From the NCBI GenBank assembly GCA_033557685.1, contig JAWQRN010000099.1, positions 1-38,925 of the forward strand: a stretch of DNA of 38,925 bases, given 5' to 3'. This stretch comes from Sperchopsis tessellata (lineage: Eukaryota > Arthropoda > Insecta > Coleoptera > Hydrophilidae). Positions 1-11,500 of this stretch are shown one piece after another (the first letter of the stretch is position 1; each line of letters begins with the position of its first letter). Below the pieces are notes generated by a model. The model had not been told where the DNA came from and ran no database searches. It was given only the letters and a program-made list of their open reading frames with translations. The position numbers and the translations under genes were made by a program.

Positions 1-2495
1 TATTAGATTCGGGTGTGTTTTATAATAATCAATTTTGTTTGGTAAATAGTATCTGCATGTATGTTTGTATCAAGTATCTGTTGCCTTTGAGAATGAAAAT
101 ATGATTTGATCATGACTTTTTGCATTTTATGGCACATATTCATTTGCAGCTCTAACAAAAAGAAAACCAGTTGAAATAATTCAGTTTCTGCCAGTTATGC
201 CTGCTTTGTATGATGAATTTAATCTAAGTTATTTGTCAAAATTAAGGTTAAGTTTTACAGAGTCAAAGTTATAGTTATTTTTGTATAATTAAATGAGTGG
301 TAAGTATACAAACTATAAATACAATTTTTTTAGCTGTCGAGAAACTTAACCTTTAAATTTTAACAAAATTCATTTATTTTGCCGACTAAAATAATATACA
401 TTAAATTCGAGCAGGTTTGCTGTAAATACATAACATTTATGTAAAAAAACAAGATCACAAATTAACTATGTTTACTCATCTTCATTTGAAGCAGCCACTA
501 AAGATTAATATAATTTCCAAAAATGTAGTTTGATACCTTTTCAGCTTTAAGCGCACACATTTCTACCTTTTAATATATAAGATAGAAGAATTTGATCCTG
601 TATTATTTAAATTTGAAAAGGTACAAGTCTTCTATAAAATTTATAGGCTTTGGTTGCTCAATACTGAGATTAAATAAATTTTCAGTATTTATGAATGTAT
701 ACACATTTATACGTAATAAATGTCATTTTTAACTAATAATTATGCAGAAATTTATCTTATGAACCTAACCATAAAATCATTTGTGCAATCCAGCTAGTAT
801 CCACTTTCATTATATTTTAAATATTAATTTGCTTCTCATGTAAGGCTATGATGCATTTAAAACAAATCAAATCTGAGAACTCTTCGAGATTATACTTGAA
901 GGAACTTTTATTAAAGGTACTGATTTTTAATTAGTGTTAGTATTTTATTGTTTGCGTATTTGTTGTACGATCTATGAATAATTATTTGTTAACGTAATAA
1001 ATAATGTACTAAAGTTTAAGTTGTGATAGTGCTTAGAAATATCAATTTGTAAAAGCAGATAACGTATTTTAAATTTAGCTTAATGTTAAAAACCTAAATT
1101 TCACTTAGGTTTTTTTTTTGGGTTAGCTATTTTGCTTTGTCTTTCATCTGAGTATTTATCATACATAGTAGATAACATATATTAAAACAAACTACACAAC
1201 AGGATTAGCTATGTCCAAAAAATAAATGAAATAATTGTACTAAATAAACTTGGATGCCAGTGAAGTTTTTTAAATGTTTGTTTTTATTATATTTATTCAC
1301 GAATACGTCTTGTTCTTGTTTATATTTGAAAGATATATCTTAAACCCTGAATAATATGCATTTTTGAGATAAAACAAACAGAATGTCGATTTTGGAAATA
1401 TATTAAAATATTAATGATATATTTAGATATTTTTACTATGCAAGTTTAAAGTGAATATTAATTTTTAGAATTTATTTGTATCTAAAGAGATATTTTTTCC
1501 ATTGTTTAATGTGTGTTTTTCATATATTAATAAATTTTTTTCCATATTTATCTTGTGTTTTATTGAAAAATTAATTCTTAACCCTAAAATATTTATAGGC
1601 TATAAATGTTATAACAGTTCGCAGTTCTTCAGATATGTTGAGGCATTTTTCTGCAAAGCAGTTGTGTCAGTTTCTTAGTACCGTCTAGTTGTAAGCTAGA
1701 TGTGGGAGTGTGACCTGATAATGTTGACACAATCGAAATGCGAAGGCTTGTTGAGCATCATGTAAGATGAGATTGTGAAAGGGTCTGAAAGCTCTAAGCA
1801 AGGATGGCTGGTGCTAGTGAAATCTTCAGAGGAAAAATAGTGTACCAGTAATTTGTATAATTAAAGAATGTTTAGCTGGTTCAGTGGTACTAGTTGATGG
1901 AAAAATGGTTTGTTTTTTTAGTGATTTTATTTAATGCTTTTTTCTGTATTTACAAAAAAGCTTCGTGTTGGTTTAGGTTACCCCACCTGGGAATTTTTCT
2001 GCATCTAATATTTTAATTGGTGCAGAGTTCTTTAATATGCATGTGGTCTCAGTCAACAATACACGAGATCTACTGTTAAAAGTCACTCGCAGAAGGCAGT
2101 GAATACTGAGGTTTCTTCCTACACAAAAAGGCTGCCATCTCAGCTGGGTCGAACTTGTGACGCCTGGTTCTACAGCTAAACAATACGAGAAGAATGTTGT
2201 ACTTGTGAAATATATAAAGGAAAGGCTAACAAATTTGATTGCAAGAATTATAGAGCAAGCGTTGCCTAAATTTGTGATTGGGAAAGTCCCCAAACCTAAA
2301 CGGAAAAGATTTATAATTTACAGTTTGACTTTAGGGCCAGCAGATGTAGAGATCAAATTTATATTTTCTAGTATATATTATAATTTCTGTAGCTCACTAA
2401 AATGAGTCAAATAATTTAGTTGGACATAAGGAATAATAAAAAACTCTATTAATTCAAAAAAAAAAACAAGCCTACAGAACAAGTCAAAATACACA
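1..2495. other. AT-rich intergenic DNA, no gene recognised
   Basis: No convincing coding exon, RNA gene or mobile-element coding sequence was found. There is a short hairpin near 1088-1110 (AACCTAA against TTAGGTT). An open frame at 2157-2405 starts at GTG and ends before an A-run at about 2456-2466. It has basic, low-information composition and matches no family that I know. The A-run could mark the 3' end of a retroposed sequence, but no other hallmark supports this. Confidence 0.5.
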
Positions 2496-3003
2496 CTATA
2501 TCATCATACAATATTTCTGGTCCAGGTATTTCTGAATTGAGTAGTAGCCATTGGTTATTACGAAATTCTTTAGTGATTCTTTGATTTTGCCTTCAGACAA
2601 GTCCTTCATAGTTGTTGGTAGTTTATTATAAATATTTATCATAGCGTTCACAACATTCCTCTGGTTACTAGACACGTGATCCAAGCAGAAAGTCCCTGTG
2701 ATGAAATTGATAAAAGTACTCTCGCTCATGCAATATGAAAAATTCATAGTGCCTTCCAAGGAACATAACACATTCCAAAATGTAAAGTTCTTTAAGCTGT
2801 CTAAAGTGTTTATTATGGAATTCACCAGATCATTTTGTCTCTCAGATGAAATGAAGAGAAAAAGTCCCAAAATTCATCCCTGTGGCATTCTCTGTTTCAC
2901 CCCTGCAAAATCAGATGCTGCATTCTCTATTACCGTACTCTGCCAACGATTACATAGATATGATGTCAAAAGTTTCAGCAGAACTCCTCTGATACCATTT
3001 TAA
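2496..3003 (-). mobile_element. Broken non-LTR retrotransposon (LINE) reverse transcriptase, 3' part
   Basis: On the minus strand, reading from about 2998 down, the translation begins GIRGVLLKLLTSYLCNRWQS and continues to GVKQRMPQG, then an in-frame TGA, then ILGLFLFIS. This is the usual reverse-transcriptase stretch before and including the (V/M)PQGS(I/V)LGPLLF motif, with the Ser codon turned into a stop. After that motif the catalytic YxDD region is missing. The last ~60 residues (about 2500-2670) resemble the C-terminal end of many insect LINE polyproteins, with an NKLP-type motif and then NGYYSIQKYL. The copy is therefore internally deleted and inactive. The clade (Jockey- or CR1-like) cannot be fixed by eye. 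A TAA lies just upstream of the recognisable part. Confidence 0.72.
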
Positions 3004-3783
3004 TATATAAGAAACAGCTATTTTTTCCTTTGGCATATAGAAATTTATTGCTGGGTAACAGTATATCAAAAACAAAATAAAATTATCATAAATAACTTTA
3101 TTATACTATTAATAAAAAATTACACACCTTAATAATTAGAACTATATTAAATCTACAAAATAAAGAGTTGCTAAAATTACGCTCTTTAAATCACATTTGA
3201 TAAAATTATTATACACCATTATTTATACATATATTTTTAAAATGAAGTATAAATATTCAAGAAGATAGTAGGAATTCTATTTTCAGTTCTTTACAAATTT
3301 ATATAGTTTGCAGGTTTGAAAAAAAAGTAACGTCGACTTTAAATGGAGTCTTTGATAACATTTGCATGTGCACATTTTGCAGCCTGTCTTTGTAATTATA
3401 TCACTTAGAGATTTCAACTACCATCTGTCTGATTGAGGAGCGCAGGGGTAATGCAGCTACAGAGGTGACCTGGCACCACAAACTGGGGCACATTATATGC
3501 ATTAGAAAGATTACATAAATTTACTTGTCTTGGTAACCAATCAAAAGCGAATATATGTTTGTATTTTAGGCAAAGCTTTACACTTAAATTACACACTCTG
3601 TACGTCCGGCCGGTTCGTTTGGAAATACATACGATTTCACACAGTTTTGTTTTTTTATGCCACATTTATGTGCACTTACTGTTGTCATATACGCGATAAT
3701 GTAGATAAAAAGCTACAGTTTGTTTATCCGTTGACTACTTGTCATGTCACAGGTATCATCCATGTTCAAATGAGAAATATCTG

Positions 3784-3905
3784 AGACGACTTGGAAATTC
3801 TCATAAAATAAGTACATTTGAAAATCACTACAAAGACAAAATTTTGTTATTTTATTGAAACTTTAATTATATAATACAATTCAAATGGAATTTTTTTATC
3901 TTAGA
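3784..3905. repeat. Interspersed repeat, copy 1
   Basis: This stretch shares an ordered series of words with 6668-6797: GAGACGACTT, then an A/T-rich run, AATCACT, ACAAA, GTTATTTTATTGAAAC, then TTATATAA and ACAATT. The order and spacing are kept but the sequence is diverged, so these look like two old copies of one dispersed repeat. No coding sequence or clear termini are visible. Confidence 0.5.
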
Positions 3906-4727
3906 AAATAAAAAGGATGGTCTTGTTTCCAGTGCCACCTGGGGCCAGCATTTAGTTATTAAGATTCGTTGATGAAATTTTTGCCTCTGGATAAATGTGA
4001 AGTCATATTTTGTAGTAAGTATAAACTCTTAAGGATGGGATCTTCACGCGCTCAGTGTATTCTAGCTCAGCAGATGGCACACATATACAACATAGATGAA
4101 AAACAGATTTAATGGCAGATGAAAGAAAATAAATGATTTTCAGTTTAAGTTTTGAGAAAAGTTAAAAACAATTAACGAAATAATTTTTCACTTGAAAACA
4201 GGAAAAAAAAACTTTTTTGTAGATCATATAACGGAATAAAAATATTGAAAAGTTGGACACTTTCATCTTTAATAAATATATTTCTTTTCAGTAAGATTAC
4301 TACTAGACTCTTCTCCTCAAAAAGAACTACACGGAAACCTTATGTCCTTTATTGTATTTCATCTGTTTTCAAGTGTTTTAACCTTTGTTGTCTATATAAA
4401 AAATAAATAGATAATAAATAAAATAATATTGCCTTGTGAAATATTTTAAATGAGCTCACGTGCCAATTTAAAATATTTGTCAAACGTATGATTTCTAGTG
4501 AATCAAGATGCCTCTTACCCACACATCGGTAAAATTTATTTGACACATTAGTATTTATCAAATTAAAATTATATTGTACCTGGTTGAAATATAATCGTAT
4601 AAATGTGGTTTGTTTAGTATAATTTATGGCAAAGGTTTATTTTTAAACTAAGATAAGTGGCAAAGTATGATAAAATTTATTTGTAGTTCTCTAAAAGCAC
4701 ATGTATAAACTACTAAATGCAACCGTT

Positions 4728-4797
4728 ACGGTAGCTTAGTGGTTAACAATGAGGTTGTTAAATTCATGATTAGGGAAAAGCCAATGTGGGTCCTGTG
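4728..4797 (+). repeat. tRNA-like A-box segment, possible SINE remnant
   Basis: The sequence TAGCTTAGTGG at 4733-4743 matches the RNA polymerase III A-box consensus of tRNAs and tRNA-derived SINEs (TRGCNNAGYGG) exactly and is followed by TTAAC. No good B-box is found at the expected distance, and no tRNA cloverleaf can be drawn, so this is not a functional tRNA gene. It could be the head of a decayed SINE, and the 4798-5426 element has landed just downstream of it. A chance match remains possible. Confidence 0.3.
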
Positions 4798-5426
4798 TAC
4801 CCCTGGGAATTACTTTCGATTAATTGGTGCTCAATTATGTGATTAATCGATCTTCGATTATTTGATTTATCGATCATCGATTATTTGATTTAGTGATCAT
4901 CGATTATTTAATTTGTCGATCGTCGATTATTTGATTAATCTATCATCGATTAATTAATTAATCGATCATCGATTATTTGATTAATCGATCATCGATTATT
5001 TGGTTAATCGATCAACGATTATTTGATTAATCAATCATCGATTATTTGATTAATCGATTATTTGGTTAATCGATCATCGATTATTTGATTAATCGATGAT
5101 CAATTATTTGATCAATGGATCATCGATTATTTGATTAATGGATTATCGATTATTTGATTAATTGATCATCGGTTATTTGATTAATTGATCATTGATTAAT
5201 TGATCATCGATTATTTGATTAATGGATTATCGATTATTTGATTAATTGATCATCGGTTATTTGATTAATTGATCATTGATTAATTGATCATCGATTATTT
5301 GATTAATTGATCATCGATTATTTTATTAATCGATCAATGATTATTTGATTAATCGATCATCGATTATTTGATTAATCGATTATTTTATAACAATTGATTT
5401 TGAAATTTCATAATCGCCCAGGGCTA
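4798..5426. mobile_element. hAT-like nonautonomous element (MITE) filled with tandem repeats
   Basis: The left end reads TACCCCTGGGAATTAC. The right end read on the opposite strand is TAGCCCTGGGCGATTAT, so the termini are short imperfect inverted repeats sharing CCCTGGG and ATTA. The element is flanked on both sides by GTCCTGTG (4790-4797 and 5427-5434), an exact 8-bp target-site duplication of the size made by hAT transposases. The interior codes for nothing and consists almost wholly of the 23-bp ATCGAT-type tandem array. The assignment to hAT rests on duplication size and terminal sequence only. The duplicated flank can also be read as 10 bp (GTCCTGTGTA). Confidence 0.7.
4817..5395. repeat. 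23-bp minisatellite rich in ATCGAT, with an 84-bp higher-order unit
   Basis: The core unit is about GATTATTTGATTAATCGATC plus ATC, repeating at an exact 23-bp spacing where checked (GATTATTTG starts at 4971, 4994, 5017 and 5040). Each unit carries near-palindromic TAATCGAT and ATCGATTA words, so single strands could fold extensively. An 84-bp block starting with AATGGATTATCG at 5137 recurs at 5221, which shows a later segmental duplication. It lies between the inverted termini of the 4798-5426 element. Confidence 0.9.
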
Positions 5427-5964
5427 GTCCTGTGTAAGATCAGGTGCAAATTAAATTAATTAAAAAAAAAACATCTAAGTACTTCTCAAACTCAATCTAT
5501 TCTCGAATGACATTTGTGAGGTGTGGGTCATATATATCATAAATCTAAAGCCATGGATAATTTACGCTCAAAAGTTAAGAATGGCACTTCAATAGTTTTA
5601 TTAATGTTTGGAAACATGTGGAATTGAATGGCTGTAACTTATTAATATAGACAATAGAGTCGTACATATTTATTCCCTCCACTTAGGTATCAAGGAAAAA
5701 CAAATATTGCTACTTTTTTGGAAAGTCGTCTCTGCATTGTGTCAGATATATATTTTGCATGTGAGATAACTCAAGAACGTGAATTTTTGAATGGTTATGA
5801 GAATATAATTGTACATTGAAAACACTAGTTGATGTTGGGAGGGGGTAAGTAGCTGATTAAATATAGCACTTCGGGGTGACAAATTTAGTTTTTCTTGCAC
5901 AAAATGGTATGTGTTTTAAATGTAATACTTTCACGGTTGTTATCTGTATGAATGTTGTTTCCAG

Positions 5965-6050
5965 GTGGAAACCGTGTAGAGGCTCTGATAAGTGCCGACA
6001 CTGTTGCAAGCGACATTTTCAAGGCGAGTGATGTTACTTCAACGAATTAA
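5965..6050 (+). CDS. Possible terminal coding exon of an unidentified plus-strand gene
   Basis: A pyrimidine-rich tract ending in TTGTTTCCAG precedes 5965. With one codon base carried in from an upstream exon, the frame reads GNRVEALISADTVASDIFK, then ASDVTSTN, then TAA at 6048-6050. A canonical AATAAA lies at 6094-6099, 44 bases after the stop. The acceptor, open frame, stop and poly(A) signal together look like a last exon. I cannot find the preceding exon in the window and do not recognise the peptide, so a chance arrangement in AT-rich DNA is quite possible. Confidence 0.25.
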
Positions 6051-6667
6051 TTCACTGCACTTTATGCACATGTTTTAATTTTGCATTTTTTCAAATAAAA
6101 ACTAATAATTCCCAACTATAAAATAAAAGAATCAAGAAATTGGAATGAAAACTAGGTTTTTCAAAGTCAAAGGTGTAAAATAATGAATGGATTTGTCTAT
6201 GACGGGTGTTCACTGCCAGCAATATGTCAATAAGTTGACGTCTGTGTCACAAAAATGGCTTTTTAAATAGAAAATGTAGTGGAGAAAGTTATGTGATTAA
6301 TAAATCTTCTAGTTTTTATTTATGGCATTTATTATCTAGTTTGATTAATTGCCCTTGTCTTAAGATTTCTAACAGTCGAGAGTCATTCTTAATTGAAGAT
6401 TAAAATGCACTCCGACATCGCGACATCAGAACTTATGCTTACGATTGATTCTTTTTGCATATCTATCAAAATAGGTAAACAATCACTGACTATTAAAACC
6501 TTATTGGACAAGAGCGTCAATAAAAAAATGATAATTTCAAAGTAACTCAATTTCTATTCAAAGGCAGCGCTATTAGTCTTTGTACACAAACCAGCATAGA
6601 TACTGTGTAATGTACACTCTGAGGACTATTTGTGGTAATAATTACTAATAACGTCAATTAAAACTAT

Positions 6668-6797
6668 CAGAGACGACTTTTGTAAAATTTTTTAGCAATA
6701 ACTAATGATCTTTGAATCACTGCAACACAAAAATGTTATTTTATTGAAACAGTCATTATATAAAACAATTAAAATTATGTTATTTTATCTAATATTT
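6668..6797. repeat. Interspersed repeat, copy 2
   Basis: This is the second diverged copy of the repeat at 3784-3905. It shares GAGACGACTT, AATCACT, GTTATTTTATTGAAAC and the following TTATATAA/ACAATT words in the same order and spacing. No coding content is visible. Confidence 0.5.
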
Positions 6798-7212
6798 ATC
6801 GATCTTATCCTATGATGGACAGTGTGAAATCATCCACAAATGTAATCTCACTTTATTTCCATTAGAAGAGTAATTTTGATATTATATTTCACGCTTGTAG
6901 AGGAAATGCAAGATAAATAGAACTGCCTGTTGATAAACAGAATCAGATTGTTAAAATTTAAATTGGAACTTACAGAAAAAAATGCTGGGTGGGCAGTACC
7001 ATCTCTATGAAACAAATGCGAGAAAATCAGCATCTATTGGTAATTCTGTAAAGGACAAATTGGAATTTAACATGATAATCACAAGAACCTATACTTGCTA
7101 AAGCAGTGAATGTGCCAAGGAAAGATGAGAAATATACAATAAATGATGCACTACTAACAAAATAATACATAATGAAGAACGAAAATAAAAAGTAGAATCA
7201 GATACTTTAATT

Positions 7213-7456
7213 TGTTAGAAAACAGAAATAAATTGTAGGATGTTATGAGTTCATCTTTTCACAAACCACTGAAGTCTTTCACTCAGGTATTTCATCAACA
7301 TTTCCTCAATTGTTTATAAATATATATAAATATATATATAAGTAAATCCGGAAACAATTGAGGAAATGTTGATGAAATACCTGAGTGAAAGACTTCAGTG
7401 GTTTGTGAAAAGATGAACTCATAAAATCCTACAATTTATTTCTTCTTTTAAGCTAA
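7213..7456. repeat. Long near-perfect inverted repeat (foldback)
   Basis: The left arm (about 7225-7315) and right arm (about 7352-7444) are reverse complements with one clear mismatch (GGATGTT against GGATTTT). The similarity extends, with small gaps, out to TGTTAG at 7213-7218 and CTAACA at 7451-7456. The spacer of 36 bases (7316-7351) is mostly TATA. A transcript from either strand would form a hairpin of about 90 base pairs. The arms contain no recognisable gene. It may be a foldback transposable element or a hairpin-RNA locus; no target duplication is evident at the ends. Confidence 0.88.
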
Positions 7457-8092
7457 CAGAACTTTTGGAGCAATGCGTGTTCAAAATCTAATAATAATAA
7501 TAGTAAATAGGTTTTTACATTTTGTTCAAAGGAAGAAACTCCTCCAAACAAAGCTCTAGACAAAAACTGCATATGCATGGTTCCATTTGAGATGTTATAC
7601 GGCGAGAAGGTTACATCTGTGCGTGTCCTCATATCATTCCACTGGTGATCAGATTTACTTTTTGTTGAGTAATCCCTACATGAAATATTTAAATACATAA
7701 ATACACAGTTACTAATTGTTAAGAGGAAGAATTTGTATCTAACTATCTAATCAGCACAATTTCAAACAAAAAGTCGTCCGTTCACATGAGGTACTATTTT
7801 ACACAAATTATATTCTACATAATATAACACAAACAAAATAAATAATTCAATTAAACACGAAAACAAAATTTCTGTGTAGAGTTCTTGAGGAAGTAACTCG
7901 TGAAAAGTGCGTAAATCATGTTAAAGTATGTAAATATCTGATCTCAATGTGCTCAGTAAATTTTTATTACGAATTTTTTTCTGAATGAAAGAACCCAGTA
8001 AATTTATCGATTGCATTATCTGACATCAAATATATAATCTATGAACACCATCAATTTACATACAATGGAAGGTTGTAAACAAAAATAAATAT

Positions 8093-8160
8093 CATAGCGG
8101 GTCATATAAAAGTGCATCGCACTTATGGGAAGTTCAAATCCCTACATGGTTTCTACCTAT
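8093..8160 (+). repeat. tRNA-like 3' half with B-box-like motif, possible SINE remnant
   Basis: The segment GTGCATCGCACTTATGGGAA followed by GTTCAAATCCC resembles the anticodon-arm to T-arm part of a tRNA, with AGTTCAAATCC near the B-box consensus (GGTTCRANTCC). No A-box lies at the right distance upstream and no acceptor stem can be paired, so it is at most a remnant of a tRNA-derived SINE. Confidence 0.3.
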
Positions 8161-8502
8161 CTATTCATATGGAAATAAATTTTGAGTTTTGATCTAGATT
8201 AAATTCGACTTTTGAATAGAAAAGTTGTTGGTATATTCATGCGAAAAAATATTTGTGTATGATGTGTACTTTCTATTATTAGGTAGAAATTCTAGTATAA
8301 GAAAATTTGCATGGATAGACCACCACCTTAATGCGTCTTGTAAGTCATCTAATACTTCTGCCAAACATCTTGTCTTCATCACCCAAATTTCAACCCCTAA
8401 GGGTCCATTATAATGGCCAAGCCATCATTTTTGAATTTAGAATTTTGGATTCTCATAAATTTTATACAGAATTTAAATTTTGTCAAAAATACTTTGATTC
8501 AC

Positions 8503-11500
8503 CTACTCTTGTGACTGTGAAGAATTTGGTTCAACTTGAAATATTATAATTTGACTTGCATTATTATAACCTGACTGTTGTTCAGGAACGGCAAGTTTAG
8601 GTTTTTTCAAATATTCATAATCGAAGCATTCATCTGTTTTCAACTTTGGTACCCGAGTACTTTCTCTCTTCACAATAGAAGGGTTAACAGTTGCACGTTT
8701 CCTTGATTTTTTCACAGGTGCAGATTTGCTTTGTTGGTTTGATGGCCCTTGGATATTTGGGTCTACAGAAAATTGATTATGATATTCTATTTTGATTTTT
8801 TCGATGGCTAATTGCTGAGAAAGTTCTATAGACTGATCCACTGGTTCATCATCATCCTAAAATGCAAAACAAAATAAATTTGATAAGCATTAGATATGAA
8901 CTATACATATATAACTTAAAATATCTTTCAACATTACTGACTTTTGATGTAACAAAATTGGTCCTTTTAGGGCACACTGATTATTATAAACACTTCACTG
9001 TAAAACAAAAACATCGTTGATATGCGTATGCTAAATAAATTTAATACTTTGTAAAATAACAGCCTGCACGTTTGCCGCACAGGCAGATCACTGAATGGAA
9101 ATGTTCGCCACAGCAAAAAGATTAATGTAAAATTGCAAAAAAGACTATTGAATAGAATTATTTTTGAAAGGCAACCAAAAAGGTTACTTACTAGAATTGT
9201 AATTGTTTCTTGATCGATAGTTGGCTGAGATGAACCTTGCCCCTTCTTATTTTTTTTAATTTTAACTTCAGCCATCTTGTAAACCTTTTCTAACCGAATT
9301 TTCTTCAGTGCCCTTGATCCAATAGGTTCTGCGGGTGGAGTTTTCTTTGGGATTTCAGTAGACCTTTTAACGAGAGAACTTGGCTGATTCAATGACATAA
9401 TACAAGGCCAACGAAACAGTGTTTTCATTCGATTCATAAATAAACTATATTCATTTGACATTGTTGTTGATAAGAACTTCTCCATATTCCAGTTACTTCT
9501 AGAAACTTGTCCAGTAGTCACAAGATTTTGTTTGTAAATTTTATGTCTAATCAACAAACTTCGTAATGCAACCAAGGTATGTAACGTAGGTGGTAATACA
9601 ACATCTTCTTCTGAACAAGCTACTATAGAAGCAGCACTACTGGTACTTGGACCAGGTTCGTATAATGCAACTGTTGTTAAGCTTGGGTCATTTTTAAGCT
9701 CTGTTAATATTTGCACGTCTACATCATCTAGAGCTGGGAGATTTGTTAAAGTTGGCAAATCAGGAATATTTAATTTTACTTTAAAAATTTTGCAGAGAGT
9801 TTTTATTGTATTTACATCTTGTTTAATGTTTTTCATGCTTAAAATTGGGTTGTCGTAAGTTTTTTTTTCTAAGGTGCAAGTGCTTTTGAAGAATTCTAAT
9901 AACTGAATATCACCTACATTGCAGTCAAGCCAGTCACCACGCTTAATTCTTACATGAAAAGGCTCTCTATTATTCATGAAGTCCTCAATTTCTTGCAAAG
10001 TAGGTATTTTATCAAGAAATTCTTGAGCTATTCGCTTCATCATGAGAGCTTTTTTACTTTTCTGGCGCCAGCTTTCATGATTTCTTCTTGGAATGTCTAA
10101 AAATTAATTAAAATACATATAAAATATGTGAAACTGGTAGAATCTCTAAAATCAGAATGGTTAAACGTAAAAGGGAATACAATAAATACAAATATATAGT
10201 TTGAAAACAGACCACCTACTACAGCAAAATGAAATAGAACTTCTACATATTACGCAAAAAATCATTAGCGAAAATTATTAACAATTGTATTCACAAGTGC
10301 TGCAACAATCAATAATCTCTAACACCTCCATGTATCCCTATCTTCCAGAAATAGATATTGATAAAAGACTAAACTGGACAACTCAAATTATTGCATATTA
10401 AAATTTTGAGACGAGTTAGTGAAAAAATTTTCAGGATCTTTGTGAAACCACCTAATAATTTTAAACGTAACCATACATTCATACAGGTAAATATAGAAAA
10501 ATGCATCATATCATAAGAAACAATTTTAAAAACCAAGGTGGAGTGGAATCTGCTTATAATGGACTAAACGGGTTGGTCCATTATAACAGTGTCTTTTTTG
10601 TGATAATCTGAATTAAAAATATACGTCAAGAGGATAAATGCTTGGAAGATTAAGCAAACATATGTATTATGTGACTTCAATAGAACACTCATGTCTTCGA
10701 TTATGTTGTATCAATTTGTATCACATGAATTTAGGGAATGAACCGAACAACTCCACTTACAATGGACTACAAATAAATCAAATATGCATCGAAAAATTTG
10801 AGAACAAGCACGGTGCCACTGCGATTTCGGCTTGTTCCTAAATTTTTCGATGCATATTTGATTTCTGTATTTAATATATTGACTTGGACGTTTTGCCAGT
10901 GATTTGATTTAATAAAATTTCAAAATAATTCAATCAAAAAAGGCCAAGGAAGCAACTTATTCCTATTCTTATGTGAAAATAGCCGTTTCCTGCAGATTAA
11001 TATTAAAATTAACGTAATGATTATTTAACTGCAACATTGCAATACCTCTCAAAATATGCTTATTCACGATTTTAAAGCATTTATACAAGAAATCAAATAT
11101 GTATTCATACGTGGGGTACAGCTAAATACTAGCAGAGCAGTGCTGATGGTGTCTTAATGACAAAAATACTATGTCCACTGCAATTTCGTCTTGTTCTGAA
11201 AATTTTCTATGCATATTTGATTTCTGTATTTAATATATTGACTTGGACACTGTGCTTGAGATTTGATTTTATCAAATTTCAAAATAATACATTAAGATAA
11301 CTTGTTGTTTCACTTCGTACATTTCTGCTATATAAACTTCCAGAAATTGAATATATATAGCGACCCATTTTGACCAATCAGGTCATTATCAAGCGTGTAC
11401 ATATTCTGGAAAATGTGAATGTAAACTGGACGCTATATAAATTTAATTTGTGGAAAGAAAACATCATGTTTTTTTTTATAATTATGAATATCCATAAGGC

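Noticed and set aside
2157..2405. Plus-strand 82-codon frame
   Set aside because: It starts at GTG, matches no family known to me, has no splice context, and ends near an A-run; more likely chance or retroposed DNA.
4728..4797. tRNA gene
   Set aside because: There is a good A-box but no B-box at the right distance and no cloverleaf; kept only as a possible SINE remnant.
4817..5395. CRISPR-like array
   Set aside because: The repeats are contiguous 23-bp units with no unique spacers, and the setting is a eukaryotic genome; it is a minisatellite.
7453..7698. Minus-strand 81-codon frame beside the hairpin
   Set aside because: It overlaps the end of the inverted repeat, has no recognisable domain, and is in a gene-poor AT-rich region.
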